A stretch of 64,000 nucleotides of DNA from JAUWKC01 sp035529895 (GTDB lineage: Bacteria; Planctomycetota; Phycisphaerae; Sedimentisphaerales; Anaerobacaceae), in assembly GCA_035529895.1 (NCBI GenBank), contig DATKVV010000083.1, positions 73,144 to 137,143 on the forward strand, in the 5' to 3' direction. The notes under the pieces are model-generated. The model was not told the DNA's origin, made no database searches, and saw only the letters and a program-made list of their open reading frames with translations. Of this stretch, positions 18,357 to 28,040 are shown piece by piece; the first letter of the stretch is position 1; each line of letters opens with the position of its first letter. The position numbers and the translations under genes were made by a program.

Positions 18357-19147
18357 CCGCACAGAACCGCGAGCATAATATCAAGAAGACAAGCTACTTT
18401 GCGGTGGCCAGTGCCGTCTGCGCCCTTATAGCACTAACATCCGCCGGCCTCTTCGCGTTGTTGCTATTTGTCGGTGCCGATTGTGGCCTTTTTGTGATAG
18501 TCTCAGCGATGTTTTTCAAGTTGGCTTTTTGGGTCGGCATTCTTTCCCTTGTCGCAATGACGATATGGCACAAGAGATACAAGGGGTTTTTGTATGCGGT
18601 TGTAGCCATCATTTGTTCTCTCCCCCCTCTTTATTTCATTTATGGTATCGAGAGTGCGGCCGTCAAGCGATATGAGCGCAAGAAAGAGTGGACAGGACTG
18701 TACAACCTTGAACTGCTCGGAAAGGAGCTAAGGAAATATGCCGAAGCCCATGGTGGCTGCCTCCCTGTTGCTGACCAATGGTGCGATTCGCTCATCGAAA
18801 ATAATCCCGAACTGACAAAAGACAACTTCAGGCATCCTCAGCCGGAGATACTTGCTGGCATGTTTGAGTTCAAGGGCGCCTGCCAGTTTGCATTCAACAG
18901 GAATCTCAGCGGCCTGCGTCTGGGAGACGTACGATACGATGTTGTACTCATATTTGAAGCAGACGGTGAGTGGAACCTCAACGGCACGGGCGAATTACTT
19001 AAAACACGATATAGAGAAAAGGGCTGTATTGCCATTCTGTTTGCGGACCAAACCATAGCAGACTATTGGTACTATATGAAGGCTGTTCGGAAGTTCGACA
19101 AGTCGGGTAAAATCATGTATTACGTGCAGCCGCGCTGGGAACCGTGA
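18350..19147 (+). CDS. Membrane protein overlapping the Rhs tip; candidate immunity protein
   Basis: 265 residues. Three hydrophobic segments near 15-40, 45-70 and 78-100 precede a soluble C-terminal domain (about 110-265) with KELRKYAEAHGGCLPVADQWCD, a segment seen in planctomycete pseudopilin-like DUF1559-type proteins. The ATG lies inside the last codons of the Rhs gene (7-nt overlap), which implies coupled translation. By position it is the expected immunity gene for the Rhs tail; the membrane topology with a soluble domain would fit either that or an unrelated envelope role. No database-level identity recognised. Confidence 0.55.
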   Translation: MVTAQNREHNIKKTSYFAVASAVCALIALTSAGLFALLLFVGADCGLFVIVSAMFFKLAFWVGILSLVAMTIWHKRYKGFLYAVVAIICSLPPLYFIYGIESAAVKRYERKKEWTGLYNLELLGKELRKYAEAHGGCLPVADQWCDSLIENNPELTKDNFRHPQPEILAGMFEFKGACQFAFNRNLSGLRLGDVRYDVVLIFEADGEWNLNGTGELLKTRYREKGCIAILFADQTIADYWYYMKAVRKFDKSGKIMYYVQPRWEP

Positions 19148-19191
19148 GAACCGGGTGCCGTCCCGTATTTTTAAGAAAGGATGGTGTGAGA

Positions 19192-19323
19192 ATGATGACG
19201 AAAATCCGGCAGAAAATACTTGGTTTTGCAGTTTTGGCATTTATTGCCGCCGCAGAACCGTCCAGCCTGTATAGGTCAAGCAATAAGAGCTCTATCAGGG
19301 AACCGGAATCAGCCGGAGTGTAA
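19192..19323 (+). CDS. Small ORF with signal-like N-terminus
   Basis: 43 codons, MMTKIRQKILGFAVLAFIAA then a polar tail (EPSSLYRSSNKSS). GAAAGGATGG lies 10-15 nt upstream. It may be a tiny exported peptide or the 5' remnant of a longer secreted protein. Its last 29 nt overlap the 3' end of the convergent gene at 19295. Confidence 0.3.
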   Translation: MMTKIRQKILGFAVLAFIAAAEPSSLYRSSNKSSIREPESAGV

Positions 19324-20011
19324 GTTTCTCTTGTTCAATCGTTATCTTCTCGATACGTACCTTTTGACCCCGACCTTCGACTACAAATTCCCTGACATTC
19401 AGAATAGGCTCAAACGCCTCGTCGTTAAGCAGCGACGCCGCTATTTTTGCCCGCCAATCCTCCCGGTCTATGGGCACGGCCGCCGCTCGCCGCGCGTACA
19501 TCTTTCTCGCTATTATCCTGGCCAGAAGCGTGACATTCATCGCGCCAACCTTGACCTTGCTCGCCCGAAGGTTCATAAGACCCGCCTCGTCAAAGCTGCT
19601 TTCCAGCTCAATAGTAACCACGAATTCGACGCCCTGGATAGTAACAGCGCCCATCAGCACAACACTGCCGGGCACAAACAGCACGACCGGCGCCGAAAAG
19701 GTCGCGCCGCCGGACTCCTTCGGCCATCTGGACCGCGAGACCATATCGGTTATACCTTTTTGAGTAACGATAACATCGAACGGCTCGCCGCGCTGGGCGC
19801 CGTTGTAGAATTGGGGCAGCAGCTCATTTGTCAGATATGTGCTGACCTGCCTGGTATAAACAACCTTGACCGGCTGGTAACCCGCCGGCCTGTACAACAC
19901 CAAACCAAGAATAATAAGCGATATTGCCAGATCAGCCAGGAGCCAATAGAGCTTTCTCAGCCGTTTCTTCTTTTGAACCTTCGCATCTGCTTTTGTTTTG
20001 TGGTCACACAT
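19295..20011 (-). CDS. Conserved-looking single-pass membrane protein, function unknown
   Basis: 238 residues from ATG at 20011; an in-frame TTG at 20062 would add 17 residues. N-terminal Lys-rich cytoplasmic segment (KADAKVQKKKRLRKLYW), one TM helix at about 28-44 (LLADLAISLIILGLVLY), then an extracytoplasmic domain that contains VYTRQVSTYLTNELLPQFYNG and strand-rich segments, recalling SMODS/AsmA-like or LptC-like beta domains without a clear match. Convergent with the small ORF at 19192 and separated from pyrF by 117 nt (divergent). Confidence 0.6.
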   Translation of the reverse strand: MCDHKTKADAKVQKKKRLRKLYWLLADLAISLIILGLVLYRPAGYQPVKVVYTRQVSTYLTNELLPQFYNGAQRGEPFDVIVTQKGITDMVSRSRWPKESGGATFSAPVVLFVPGSVVLMGAVTIQGVEFVVTIELESSFDEAGLMNLRASKVKVGAMNVTLLARIIARKMYARRAAAVPIDREDWRAKIAASLLNDEAFEPILNVREFVVEGRGQKVRIEKITIEQEKLTLRLIPVP

Positions 20012-20128
20012 TTTAATTTCTATCTTGCCGGAAACCGTACCGGTGATTATAGTGATGAACAAGTTTGTTAAAAGCCTTTTTCGTTTGCGGCTTTTGAGCC
20101 GCTTGGCTGCAAAATAAGGAATAGACTA

Positions 20129-21075
20129 ATGGCAAGTCATTTTGGCGACCGGCTCTTTGACGCCGTCAAAGGCAAAAAAACCTCTTTGATTGTGGGTCTG
20201 GACCCCGTCTATAGTCGGCTCCCTTCGGCAATCAAGAACCATCGCGACATGAACGACGAGTTCGATGCGGCTGCCGCGGTGGACGCCATCTTCGATTTCT
20301 GCACCCAGACGATGCGAATCGTCGCGCCGATGGTAACAGCCGTAAAAATAAACATCGCGTACTTCGAAAAATACTTCTGGGAAGGCATTGAAACCTACTA
20401 CGCGCTGATTTCCGAAGCCGACGACCTGGGCTTGGAGATAATCGGCGATGTAAAACGCGGCGATATCGGCCACACCGCCGAGCTTTACGCATCCGCACAC
20501 CTTGAGAATCCGGAATTGGCCGGCCTGGAAGATACCCTTGCCCCCGATGCCATAACAATTAACGGCTTTGCGGGCGTTGACGGAATTCAACCCTTTGCTG
20601 ACGTTGCCGCTGAGCAGGGAAAAGGCGTCTTCGTTTGGGTGCGCTCCAGCAACGCTTCCGCCGCCGCCGTCCAGGATTTCGCCGGCGCCGACGGCCAAAT
20701 GATGTACGAAAAGCTGGCCCAAATCGTCGGCGAAATCGCCAACGAATCCGAGCGAATCGGCACTAACGGCTATAGCAACGTCGGCATGATAGTCGGCGGC
20801 ACTGCCCCGCATGTCACAAAAGCTCTCCGCACAAAATATGACAAAGTCTGGTTTCTCGTGCCGGGCTATGGTTCACAGGGCGCCTCCGCCGCCGACTGTG
20901 TGCGGTTCTGCAAACCAGACGGCACAGGGGCGCTGATTAACGCATCACGCTCGATAATCTACGCCTACGAAAAACCGGAATACAAAGGCCAGTTCGGCGA
21001 TGACTGGAAAAGGTGTATCGAGCAGGCGGTTATCGACGCAAAGCTGGACCTGGCAAGAGCAATGCAGACGCTGCT

Positions 21076-21079
<4 letters not shown>
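20129..21079 (+). CDS. pyrF: Orotidine 5'-phosphate decarboxylase (type 2)
   Basis: 316 residues, longer than the ~230 of the classical form, as in type-2 PyrF. Converts OMP to UMP in pyrimidine synthesis. SLIVGLDP near the start, VTAVKINIAYFEKY and especially LEIIGDVKRGDIGHTAELYA (the Asp-x-Lys-x-x-Asp active site DVKRGD) identify it, with VPGYGSQGAS as the phosphate loop. The stop overlaps the murD start as ATGA, implying translational coupling. Confidence 0.94.
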
Positions 21080-22470
<1,391 letters not shown>

Positions 22471-22597
22471 TCATCAGCGCATTGCCGGAATTGCAAAAGT
22501 TGTAGACAAACGCGGACAACGTGTGTAAAGTTATAAGCAGCCTGGAATAGACAATTTGTTCAAAGAAGTAGCTTAGATGTATAGGGTGGTAATTGAA

Positions 22598-22912
22598 ATG
22601 AATCGAGAACGATTACTCGAGCAAGTCAAACAAACCATTCTTGAAATTGAGCCTGACGCTGATGTTATAATTTACGGTTCTCGAATTCGCGGAGAGGCTG
22701 GCCCTGAATCTGATTGGGACTTTCTTGTCTTGTTGGATGGTACTGTCGACCAGGAACGTATAGATGCTATTCGTCATCGACTTTACAATGTTGAATGGGA
22801 ATGCGGGGAAGTTATTAGCTGCATAGTGCGGAGCCGAAAAGAATGGGATAGCCCCCTGTATAAGGCCATGCCGTTTCATGAAAACATCGAACGCGAAGGG
22901 ATAGTCTTGTGA
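22598..22912 (+). CDS. MNT-type minimal nucleotidyltransferase (HEPN partner)
   Basis: 104 residues from the ATG at 22598 (GGGTGG upstream; an ATG at 22577 is in frame). The polymerase-beta-like motif GSRIRGEAGPESDWDFLVL supplies the GS...DxD metal site. In MNT/HEPN systems this protein neutralises the HEPN RNase, in known cases by adding AMP to it. The stop overlaps the GTG start of the HEPN gene by 4 nt, the usual coupling. Confidence 0.8.
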   Translation: MNRERLLEQVKQTILEIEPDADVIIYGSRIRGEAGPESDWDFLVLLDGTVDQERIDAIRHRLYNVEWECGEVISCIVRSRKEWDSPLYKAMPFHENIEREGIVL

Positions 22913-23304
22913 GCAATCCGAAGAGCGATTTGATTAATTACAGGCTGCAAAGAGCTTATGAATCCCTTGAAGATGCTCGAATTTTGGCCGAAGCCTCTCG
23001 GTGGAATACCTGTGTGAATCGTCTATATTATGCCTGCTTTTATGCCGTCTCAGCCTTGCTGATACAAAATGGCTTATCTTCTTCCAAACACACAGGGATA
23101 CGCAGCTTTTTCAATCAACATTACGTCAAGACCGGCAGAGTCGCCAAAGAGATGGCTCAGATTTACAACGACCTTTTCGAAAGACGACAGGAAAGCGACT
23201 ACCTGGATTTCATTCATTTCGAAGAATCTGGAGTCCGTCCCTTGATTCCCAGGGCTGAGGCATTCATAAAGCACATAGAAACTATTATTAATTTTGAGCG
23301 GTAA
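22909..23304 (+). CDS. HEPN-domain protein (MNT partner)
   Basis: 131 residues from GTG at 22909. All-helical HEPN fold: an N-terminal YRLQRAYESLEDARILAEA helix, NTCVNRLYYACFYAVSALLIQNG as the core helix (YYACFYA), and DLFERRQESDYLDF. The Rx4-6H RNase motif of HepT-like toxins is not obvious, so it belongs to the pfam05168-type group whose activity is less certain. It follows MNT in the same transcript and lies between murD and the first partial murD 3' copy. Confidence 0.78.
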   Translation: MSNPKSDLINYRLQRAYESLEDARILAEASRWNTCVNRLYYACFYAVSALLIQNGLSSSKHTGIRSFFNQHYVKTGRVAKEMAQIYNDLFERRQESDYLDFIHFEESGVRPLIPRAEAFIKHIETIINFER

Positions 23305-23322
23305 AAATGCAGCCGTTTGCAG

Positions 23323-23388
23323 TTCTTGGATAATCTCGAGCGCCGCGGCCGAGAGTTTGTCAGACTGGTCCGCAAAATCAATCATTGA
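23323..23388 (+). pseudogene. Partial copy of the murD 3' end (copy 2)
   Basis: Frame reading FLDNLERRGREFVRLVRKIN to a TGA at 23386-23388. It matches the C-terminus of MurD (FENYDHRGREFVRLVRR) and shares a 24-nt identical run with murD (22425-22448 versus 23343-23366). No start codon or upstream murD sequence, so it is a duplicated fragment. Confidence 0.8.
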
Positions 23389-23439
23389 TTACGCAATATA
23401 CCTCGGCCGGAGAAAAGTCCCAAGCGCAATGGCCTCCTT

Positions 23440-23742
23440 TCACAGCCTTCTGTCCGTTTTGACTTTTGAAAGCTTCTTAGACAGGTAGAGACAATAGAAA
23501 CCCACAAGTACGGCCAACAGTACAGGAATATACATAATGGGTACAGGGATGTTTACACTGGGCTCCTCCGGCGCTGGACTGCCGGGCACGCCATGTTTTA
23601 CCCATCCGCCGTCCCCGTCCGGCATCCAGCAATCTTCGCCCGACAAAAAGTAGTATGACGGTCCGTATATGGTCCTCAGGACAACAGCAGGAATCAAGAA
23701 CGAAACAAAGACCAGTATTAACAAAACTACCAATTTGCCCAC
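23440..23742 (-). CDS. Small membrane protein, GEDCWMPD family, copy 1
   Basis: 100 residues: TM1 at about 4-24 (VVLLILVFVSFLIPAVVL), a periplasmic loop with SGEDCWMPDGDGGWVKHG and a Pro-rich run, TM2 at about 68-88, and a short basic tail. Paralogous to 23908-24204, sharing SGEDCWMPD-x2-GGWV-x-HGVP-x2-PAP. Function unknown; the single Cys and the conserved Trp/Asp residues in the loop suggest a binding surface. Reads toward the murD 3' fragment at 23323-23388. Confidence 0.6.
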   Translation of the reverse strand: MGKLVVLLILVFVSFLIPAVVLRTIYGPSYYFLSGEDCWMPDGDGGWVKHGVPGSPAPEEPSVNIPVPIMYIPVLLAVLVGFYCLYLSKKLSKVKTDRRL

Positions 23743-23790
23743 TTTGGTCCAACCCCTTAACTTTCGCTACTTAGTATAATCGACAGCTCT

Positions 23791-23904
23791 GAGCTTGTAT
23801 ACATCATCCTGCGCAGCCCCGCCTGTGCCGGCTACGACATGTTCGACAATTTCGAGCACCGCAGCCGAGAGTTCACCGGACTTGTCCGGCAACTCACCGG
23901 CTGA
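23791..23904 (+). pseudogene. Partial copy of the murD 3' end (copy 3)
   Basis: 37-codon frame ending TGA at 23902-23904 and reading RSPACAGYDMFDNFEHRSRE, which aligns residue by residue with the MurD C-terminus (LSPACASYDMFENYDHRGRE). More diverged than copy 2 but longer. Lies between the two paralogous small membrane protein genes. Confidence 0.8.
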
Positions 23905-23907
23905 CTA

Positions 23908-24204
23908 CTAAGTGCTCAGTTGCGCGCTCTTGCTCTTAGTTTTCGCAAATCTTACGTACAGGTATATAGATAACCCACTCAGCCCCGACCCGCACAGAAA
24001 CAACCAGACAAGAGGCATCAAACCGTCGGTTTTCCCGATCGGGCTTGGATAATCCGGCGCAGGCCCGGCCGGTACCCCATGCCTGACCCACCCCCCTTCT
24101 TCGTCCGGCATCCAGCAATCTTCACCTGACATTGCTTTGAGAAAGACGGCGGAAAACAGAAATGAAAATATGACCAACACCGTGATAATTATTGCTCTTC
24201 TCAT
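23908..24204 (-). CDS. Small membrane protein, GEDCWMPD family, copy 2
   Basis: 98 residues with the same layout as the gene at 23440: TM1 (about 3-23), loop with MSGEDCWMPDEEGGWVRHG and Pro-rich stretch, TM2 (about 64-86), basic tail. Its stop is 3 nt from the stop of the murD 3' copy at 23791-23904. So each of the two small genes has a murD-like 3' end facing its own 3' end, which indicates one duplicated unit. Confidence 0.6.
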   Translation of the reverse strand: MRRAIIITVLVIFSFLFSAVFLKAMSGEDCWMPDEEGGWVRHGVPAGPAPDYPSPIGKTDGLMPLVWLFLCGSGLSGLSIYLYVRFAKTKSKSAQLST

Positions 24205-24264
24205 ATCAAACTTCTCTACTAACCCTGACTTGCTTGCAGGATTCGAGCGTTAACCGGCAATACG

Positions 24265-24297
24265 CCGCTGCAAGGCGCAAGCCGCGCCCTGCAGCGG
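24265..24297 (-). terminator. Strong hairpin after sigma cassette A
   Basis: 14-bp stem (CCGCTGCA..GGCGC / GCGCC..TGCAGCGG) with a 5-nt loop, fully paired on the minus strand thanks to one G-U pair. No U-tract follows, so it is a 3'-end hairpin or weak terminator for the gene ending at 24313. Confidence 0.4.
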
Positions 24298-24312
24298 ATA
24301 TAATCCACCATC

Positions 24313-25473
24313 TTACTCCGGCTCAAGGGCGAAATCCAGCACTTGCTTTTCGCTTACATTGTCCGTATGGAAAAGCCCGGCCTTTAGACCTTTTGCCTGG
24401 GCTTTGTAACCCGGCGCCTCGGCCTTTATCCGATGTTCCTCCGGCCAGGTGTGATAGCTGTACCTGCCGTCAGCATCGGTAACCGCGCCCTTGTATGGCT
24501 TCGGTCCATACCCATCGTCCGAAACCCTGGCTCCCGCAATCGCCTCTCCCGTTGTCGCATCGGTGACCCTGCCGGTAACAACAAACTCCGGCTCCTTGGC
24601 CTCGGATTCAGGACCACCCACCGAATATCCCTCGGGCGGCTCGACACTAAACAGTGACTCGTCCACTTCAACGTCGTACGCAATGTCGCTAATTACGGCT
24701 GCCTCCGTGCGCTCGCCAATAGCCATCGACTGTTCTATCCGAATGGGAACCTTGCTCTCAGCATCGGCCCATACGGTAATGTCCCCGTGGTGCTGCGGTC
24801 CCGTTATGTGGTAGCCCAGCGCACCTACGTCGTCAATCTCCCGCCGCCCAAGAAACTCGACGGATTCATCTTCATTTTTCAGGGCGTACTGGATAAGCCG
24901 CCTAAGTTCGAGGAGCTTGTTGAACCGATTGTGCGGCGGAATCACGCCCGGCGGACCGACCTGCATAACAGCAGCCTCTTTCTTGGCAGGCATAAGAATC
25001 ATCACCTTGCCCTCAAACATGTTGGCGACGAGAACCTCACCTGTGGCAACGTCCCACCGCGTCCGAGCCGGTCCGGCGAATATGACCTCGATGGTTTGCG
25101 TCGGCTCGTCCTTGCAGTCTATCCAATCCAGCCCGGCAGCCACTACGTCGATGGTCATCTTGAATTTGCCTGTCTCGGCGGTAAGAAGTGGCCGAACAAC
25201 ATCAGCAAAGGCGACGCTTTCAACAGTACCACCGAGCTGATGTATGACAACAAACGCCGCAATTATTACCACCGCCGCACCAGCTAATTTCGTTATCTTG
25301 CTTTTCATAATGGTTCTCCATATCGAAAGGCTTGGTTCTAAGACCTCGCGGCCTTTCTTCATTGTACTCACCAGCGCTGCTTCTGCATCGCTGAGAATCC
25401 GCTCACGAGCAGCAACGCCGGTTTTGATTCGTATTTTCCTTGCTAATCGCTCTATATCATCTGCTGACTTCAT
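24313..25473 (-). CDS. Sigma-linked membrane protein A, with carboxypeptidase-regulatory-like C-terminus
   Basis: 386 residues from ATG at 25473, 17 nt inside the end of the upstream sigma gene. Head of ~50 residues (MKSADDIERLARKIRIKTG...), then SIWRTIMKSKITKLAG and TM at about 57-76. The extracytoplasmic part starts AFADVVRPLLTAETGKFKM and has a LolA/outer-membrane-lipoprotein-carrier-like beta pattern (TRWDVATGEVLVANMFEGKVMIL). Residues ~300-386 form a carboxypeptidase-regulatory-like beta sandwich (VTGRVTDATTGEAIAGARV). No zinc anti-sigma motif (HxxxCxxC). Position and topology suggest it controls sigma A by a membrane-anchored head; this is inference. Confidence 0.7.
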   Translation of the reverse strand: MKSADDIERLARKIRIKTGVAARERILSDAEAALVSTMKKGREVLEPSLSIWRTIMKSKITKLAGAAVVIIAAFVVIHQLGGTVESVAFADVVRPLLTAETGKFKMTIDVVAAGLDWIDCKDEPTQTIEVIFAGPARTRWDVATGEVLVANMFEGKVMILMPAKKEAAVMQVGPPGVIPPHNRFNKLLELRRLIQYALKNEDESVEFLGRREIDDVGALGYHITGPQHHGDITVWADAESKVPIRIEQSMAIGERTEAAVISDIAYDVEVDESLFSVEPPEGYSVGGPESEAKEPEFVVTGRVTDATTGEAIAGARVSDDGYGPKPYKGAVTDADGRYSYHTWPEEHRIKAEAPGYKAQAKGLKAGLFHTDNVSEKQVLDFALEPE

Positions 25474-26011
25474 TCTCGTTTTCCTTCTCCAGAAGCCCTC
25501 GCAGTTTTTCAATCCCGTAACGGTACCTGCTTTGCACCGTGGCTGTCGACACACCAACAAGACCGGCTATTTCCCGAAACTTCATATCGCCCTGCGCGTG
25601 CAGCACGAATACCTCACGCTGCTCGTAAGGGAGCTTTGCCAGCGCCGCAAAGAGCCGGGCCGATTCTTCGCAATCAATCAACCGGCTTGCCGGCTCGCCG
25701 GACGTTGTCGGATAGTCTGAATCTTCAAGGGCACGATTTGTCTCTCTCGGCCTTTTGCGCAATTGGTCCCGCGCGCGGTTTGCCACACAGCTTAACAGGT
25801 AACCCTTGAGGTTGTGGCGAATCCTAATACTGCCCGCCGCGCCGGCAAAATCGACAAATACATCGTGAACACAGTCCTCTGCTGCATCGATGCGGGACAG
25901 AAGCGACGCCGCAACTGCTAACAACTCGTCTATATATTTCTCATATACACGCCGCAGCGCGTCCCGGTCCCCGCGACGCAGATGCTTCAACAAACGCCCA
26001 TCTTCCGACAT
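25457..26011 (-). CDS. ECF-type RNA polymerase sigma factor A
   Basis: 184 residues. Region 2: EDGRLLKHLRRGDRDALRRVYEKY then AAEDCVHDVFVDFA and GYLLSCVANRARDQLRKR. Region 4: LAKLPYEQREVFVLHAQG with the helix-turn-helix KFREIAGLVGVSTATVQSRYRYGIEKLRGLL. Directs RNA polymerase to alternative promoters, probably its own among them. Closest to sigma D (32642) in this window. AAGAAGG Shine-Dalgarno before the ATG; promoter-like motif at 26052-26089. Confidence 0.92.
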   Translation of the reverse strand: MSEDGRLLKHLRRGDRDALRRVYEKYIDELLAVAASLLSRIDAAEDCVHDVFVDFAGAAGSIRIRHNLKGYLLSCVANRARDQLRKRPRETNRALEDSDYPTTSGEPASRLIDCEESARLFAALAKLPYEQREVFVLHAQGDMKFREIAGLVGVSTATVQSRYRYGIEKLRGLLEKENENEVSR

Positions 26012-26051
26012 CAGCCTTCTTCCCTAACGTTAGGCAGCGCTGTACGTCCAA

Positions 26052-26089
26052 CCGTCAATATGACGGATTATCGGCCCATTTTAATCTAA
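26052..26089 (-). promoter_or_regulatory. Sigma-cassette promoter motif A
   Basis: Minus strand: TTAGATTAAAATGGG, then 18 nt after TAAAA a TATTGA box followed by CGG. Shares the TTAGAnTAAAA element and spacing with the motifs upstream of sigma genes B, C, D and F. Confidence 0.55.
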
Positions 26090-26162
26090 AGAAAGCTGTA
26101 TTTCCCCCGCGAATTCCGGTTTGAAGGTCGAAAACACGGTCTTGCCTGCGAAAGCAAACAGC

Positions 26163-26190
26163 AAAGGCCGGGCGTGTTAGCCCGGCCTTT
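26163..26190 (-). terminator. Terminator after cassette B
   Basis: Perfect 11-bp stem AAAGGCCGGGC/GCCCGGCCTTT with 6-nt loop (26163-26173 and 26180-26190), 77 nt past the stop of gene B. Same core as the hairpins at 28716, 31273, 33348 and 35271. Confidence 0.8.
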
Positions 26191-26267
26191 GTTTCAATTG
26201 GCCTTGAAGTCTTGCAGTTGCCGAGAATCGGGTAAATATCACAGACCCGTATCCTGAAGCTGGCCGC

Positions 26268-28040
26268 TCAATGCCAAACGGGAGTAGATTTTATAAGGTG
26301 CACAGGCGTCACCCCGCGTTCCCTGGGCCCTTTGAAAGAGGGCAGACGTCGGCCGTATCGGAAGATTTCCACGGAAAGCTCAAGCCTTGTTGCCAACTGG
26401 ATATTATAGTTGTAGGCCCCACCCTGACTAAAACAACGCTGCATGTCTTTCAACGGCTGCATATAAGCCGTCCATCCGCCCGCATCCGCTCTATCGATTA
26501 GCCAAACGGCGGCTCTTTCAGCAGACTCCCAGTCTTTAGCAATACCCAAAAGAATGGCAAGGTCATTGACGCGGACGAAATCCTCCCAGATAGGCGTCCT
26601 TCCATCCTGGAGTTCTCTTTTTATTTGCTCAAATTGCGCAGAGCGCAGCTCGGTCAGAGCATTTAGGAACGAAATGTTTCTCGTTTTTTTCGCCTGAATC
26701 TGTTCGAACGTCACTAAAACTTCGACTGATTGAATTGTCTCGGCAAGCTCATCCGTTACGGCCATGTCTTCGGGCTGCCTTCGGCGGGCCAACTCCAAAA
26801 GAATGCGGGAGGCATAACCGTATGGGTACGAAGTCTTTGAGAGACATCCGCCTGCTTTCCAGAATTTCTCACGCAGGGCAACGGCAGTTGCAACAAGTTC
26901 TTCAAGCGAGAGATTGTCAATATTGAGTTTCGTTCGAAGCTCCTCGTACAACTGCTCTCGCACTTGTAAATAAGGGGGCCACGTACCCATAATCTCATCC
27001 TGAGCCTTCCAAATTTCTTCCATACCCGCGTAGTCGAGCTCAACTTCTCCTTCATCATCCTCAACGCCAAGCAAGCTCAAGTCGTCAAGGTCGGGCAGGT
27101 CCGGCTGCACCGACTCTCCCGGAGCCTTTTCACACTCAGCCGATTGCTTTACCGCTATATCGCTGGAGTCAAGCTTCTGTTCCACATAGTCCGCCGGGAT
27201 GTTCGGCTCGAAAACCTCAGGCCCAAGCTCCACATTCCATTGAAACTGGTCCATTACCGTGCTTATCTTGAATGTTCCCCCATCAGCAACGGCTTCATAC
27301 TCGATTAATACCGGAAAACCGCTTGCCACATCAACCCAGAGACGCGATGTTACGCTGTCCACCTCAAAGTTAGCTGAAAAAGACGCTGGGTCAAGGACCT
27401 CAAATCCTTTGACTACCACCCCATCGATTGTCTTTCGCCCCAGCTCCCGGTAATTCTCCGACGTAAACCCACTGACGATGCCTTTCGGGCCCATCTGGGC
27501 AAGCGATTTAAGCTCATCCTCAGGCCTCTCCATACGCGAATAGAACTTCATCGGGTGACAGACTGTGATAATGGCCTTCTCTGCCATGAGCGAATAGGTG
27601 CTTATGGGTATCCCCCCATCCCGGTAGTTATCCATCCTCATTCCATACTCTGTGGAGACGTAAACCACCGTCTCTGTTTCATCGGCAAAGGCCTGTTTTC
27701 CACCGAGTCGCGTTCGAGTTTCCTTCATCCTGTATATGAACGCCCTCGCCTGTTCAACGTTCCTTGCCACATCGGCCCAAACAACTCCGCCGCCGCTCGG
27801 CCCGCTTACAAAGCGCAGTCCTGAAAGCACCGCTATTACTATCACCGCCGCAGCGGCTAATTTTGTTATTCCGCTTCTCATAATCTTTCTCCTTAAATCC
27901 GGCTGTGCGCCGGCCGAATCCGTGCTGTAACATTTGTCCAGTTCCTCAAGAAGACCTTTAAGAACCGCCGAGTTGACCTCGGGATTGCTGTCTACTGCCG
28001 CATTCTTAACCAGACCTCTTATGTCTTCCGCCGATTTCAT
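26268..28040 (-). CDS. Sigma-linked membrane protein B with long helical C-terminal domain
   Basis: 590 residues; ATG overlaps the sigma B stop (ATGA). Head MKSAEDIRGLVKNAAVDSNPEV..., then RRKIMRSGITKLAAAAVIVIAVLSG (TM about 58-76). LolA-like extracytoplasmic domain to about residue 300 (VWADVARNVEQARAFIYRMKETRTR, MRMDNYRDGG, GRKTIDGVVVKGFEVLDP). After an acidic linker (PDLDDLSLLGVEDDEGEVELDY) comes a ~230-residue helical domain (about 350-580) with no family I recognise. The LolA-like part resembles domains that sense or carry lipoproteins, so the ligand may be envelope-derived. Confidence 0.7.
   Translation of the reverse strand: MKSAEDIRGLVKNAAVDSNPEVNSAVLKGLLEELDKCYSTDSAGAQPDLRRKIMRSGITKLAAAAVIVIAVLSGLRFVSGPSGGGVVWADVARNVEQARAFIYRMKETRTRLGGKQAFADETETVVYVSTEYGMRMDNYRDGGIPISTYSLMAEKAIITVCHPMKFYSRMERPEDELKSLAQMGPKGIVSGFTSENYRELGRKTIDGVVVKGFEVLDPASFSANFEVDSVTSRLWVDVASGFPVLIEYEAVADGGTFKISTVMDQFQWNVELGPEVFEPNIPADYVEQKLDSSDIAVKQSAECEKAPGESVQPDLPDLDDLSLLGVEDDEGEVELDYAGMEEIWKAQDEIMGTWPPYLQVREQLYEELRTKLNIDNLSLEELVATAVALREKFWKAGGCLSKTSYPYGYASRILLELARRRQPEDMAVTDELAETIQSVEVLVTFEQIQAKKTRNISFLNALTELRSAQFEQIKRELQDGRTPIWEDFVRVNDLAILLGIAKDWESAERAAVWLIDRADAGGWTAYMQPLKDMQRCFSQGGAYNYNIQLATRLELSVEIFRYGRRLPSFKGPRERGVTPVHLIKSTPVWH

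Noticed and set aside
19220..20071. 283-codon rightward frame
   Set aside because: Antisense to the membrane protein at 19295-20011.
24433..25287. Rightward frames over sigma cassette A
   Set aside because: All antisense to the membrane protein gene; no motif.
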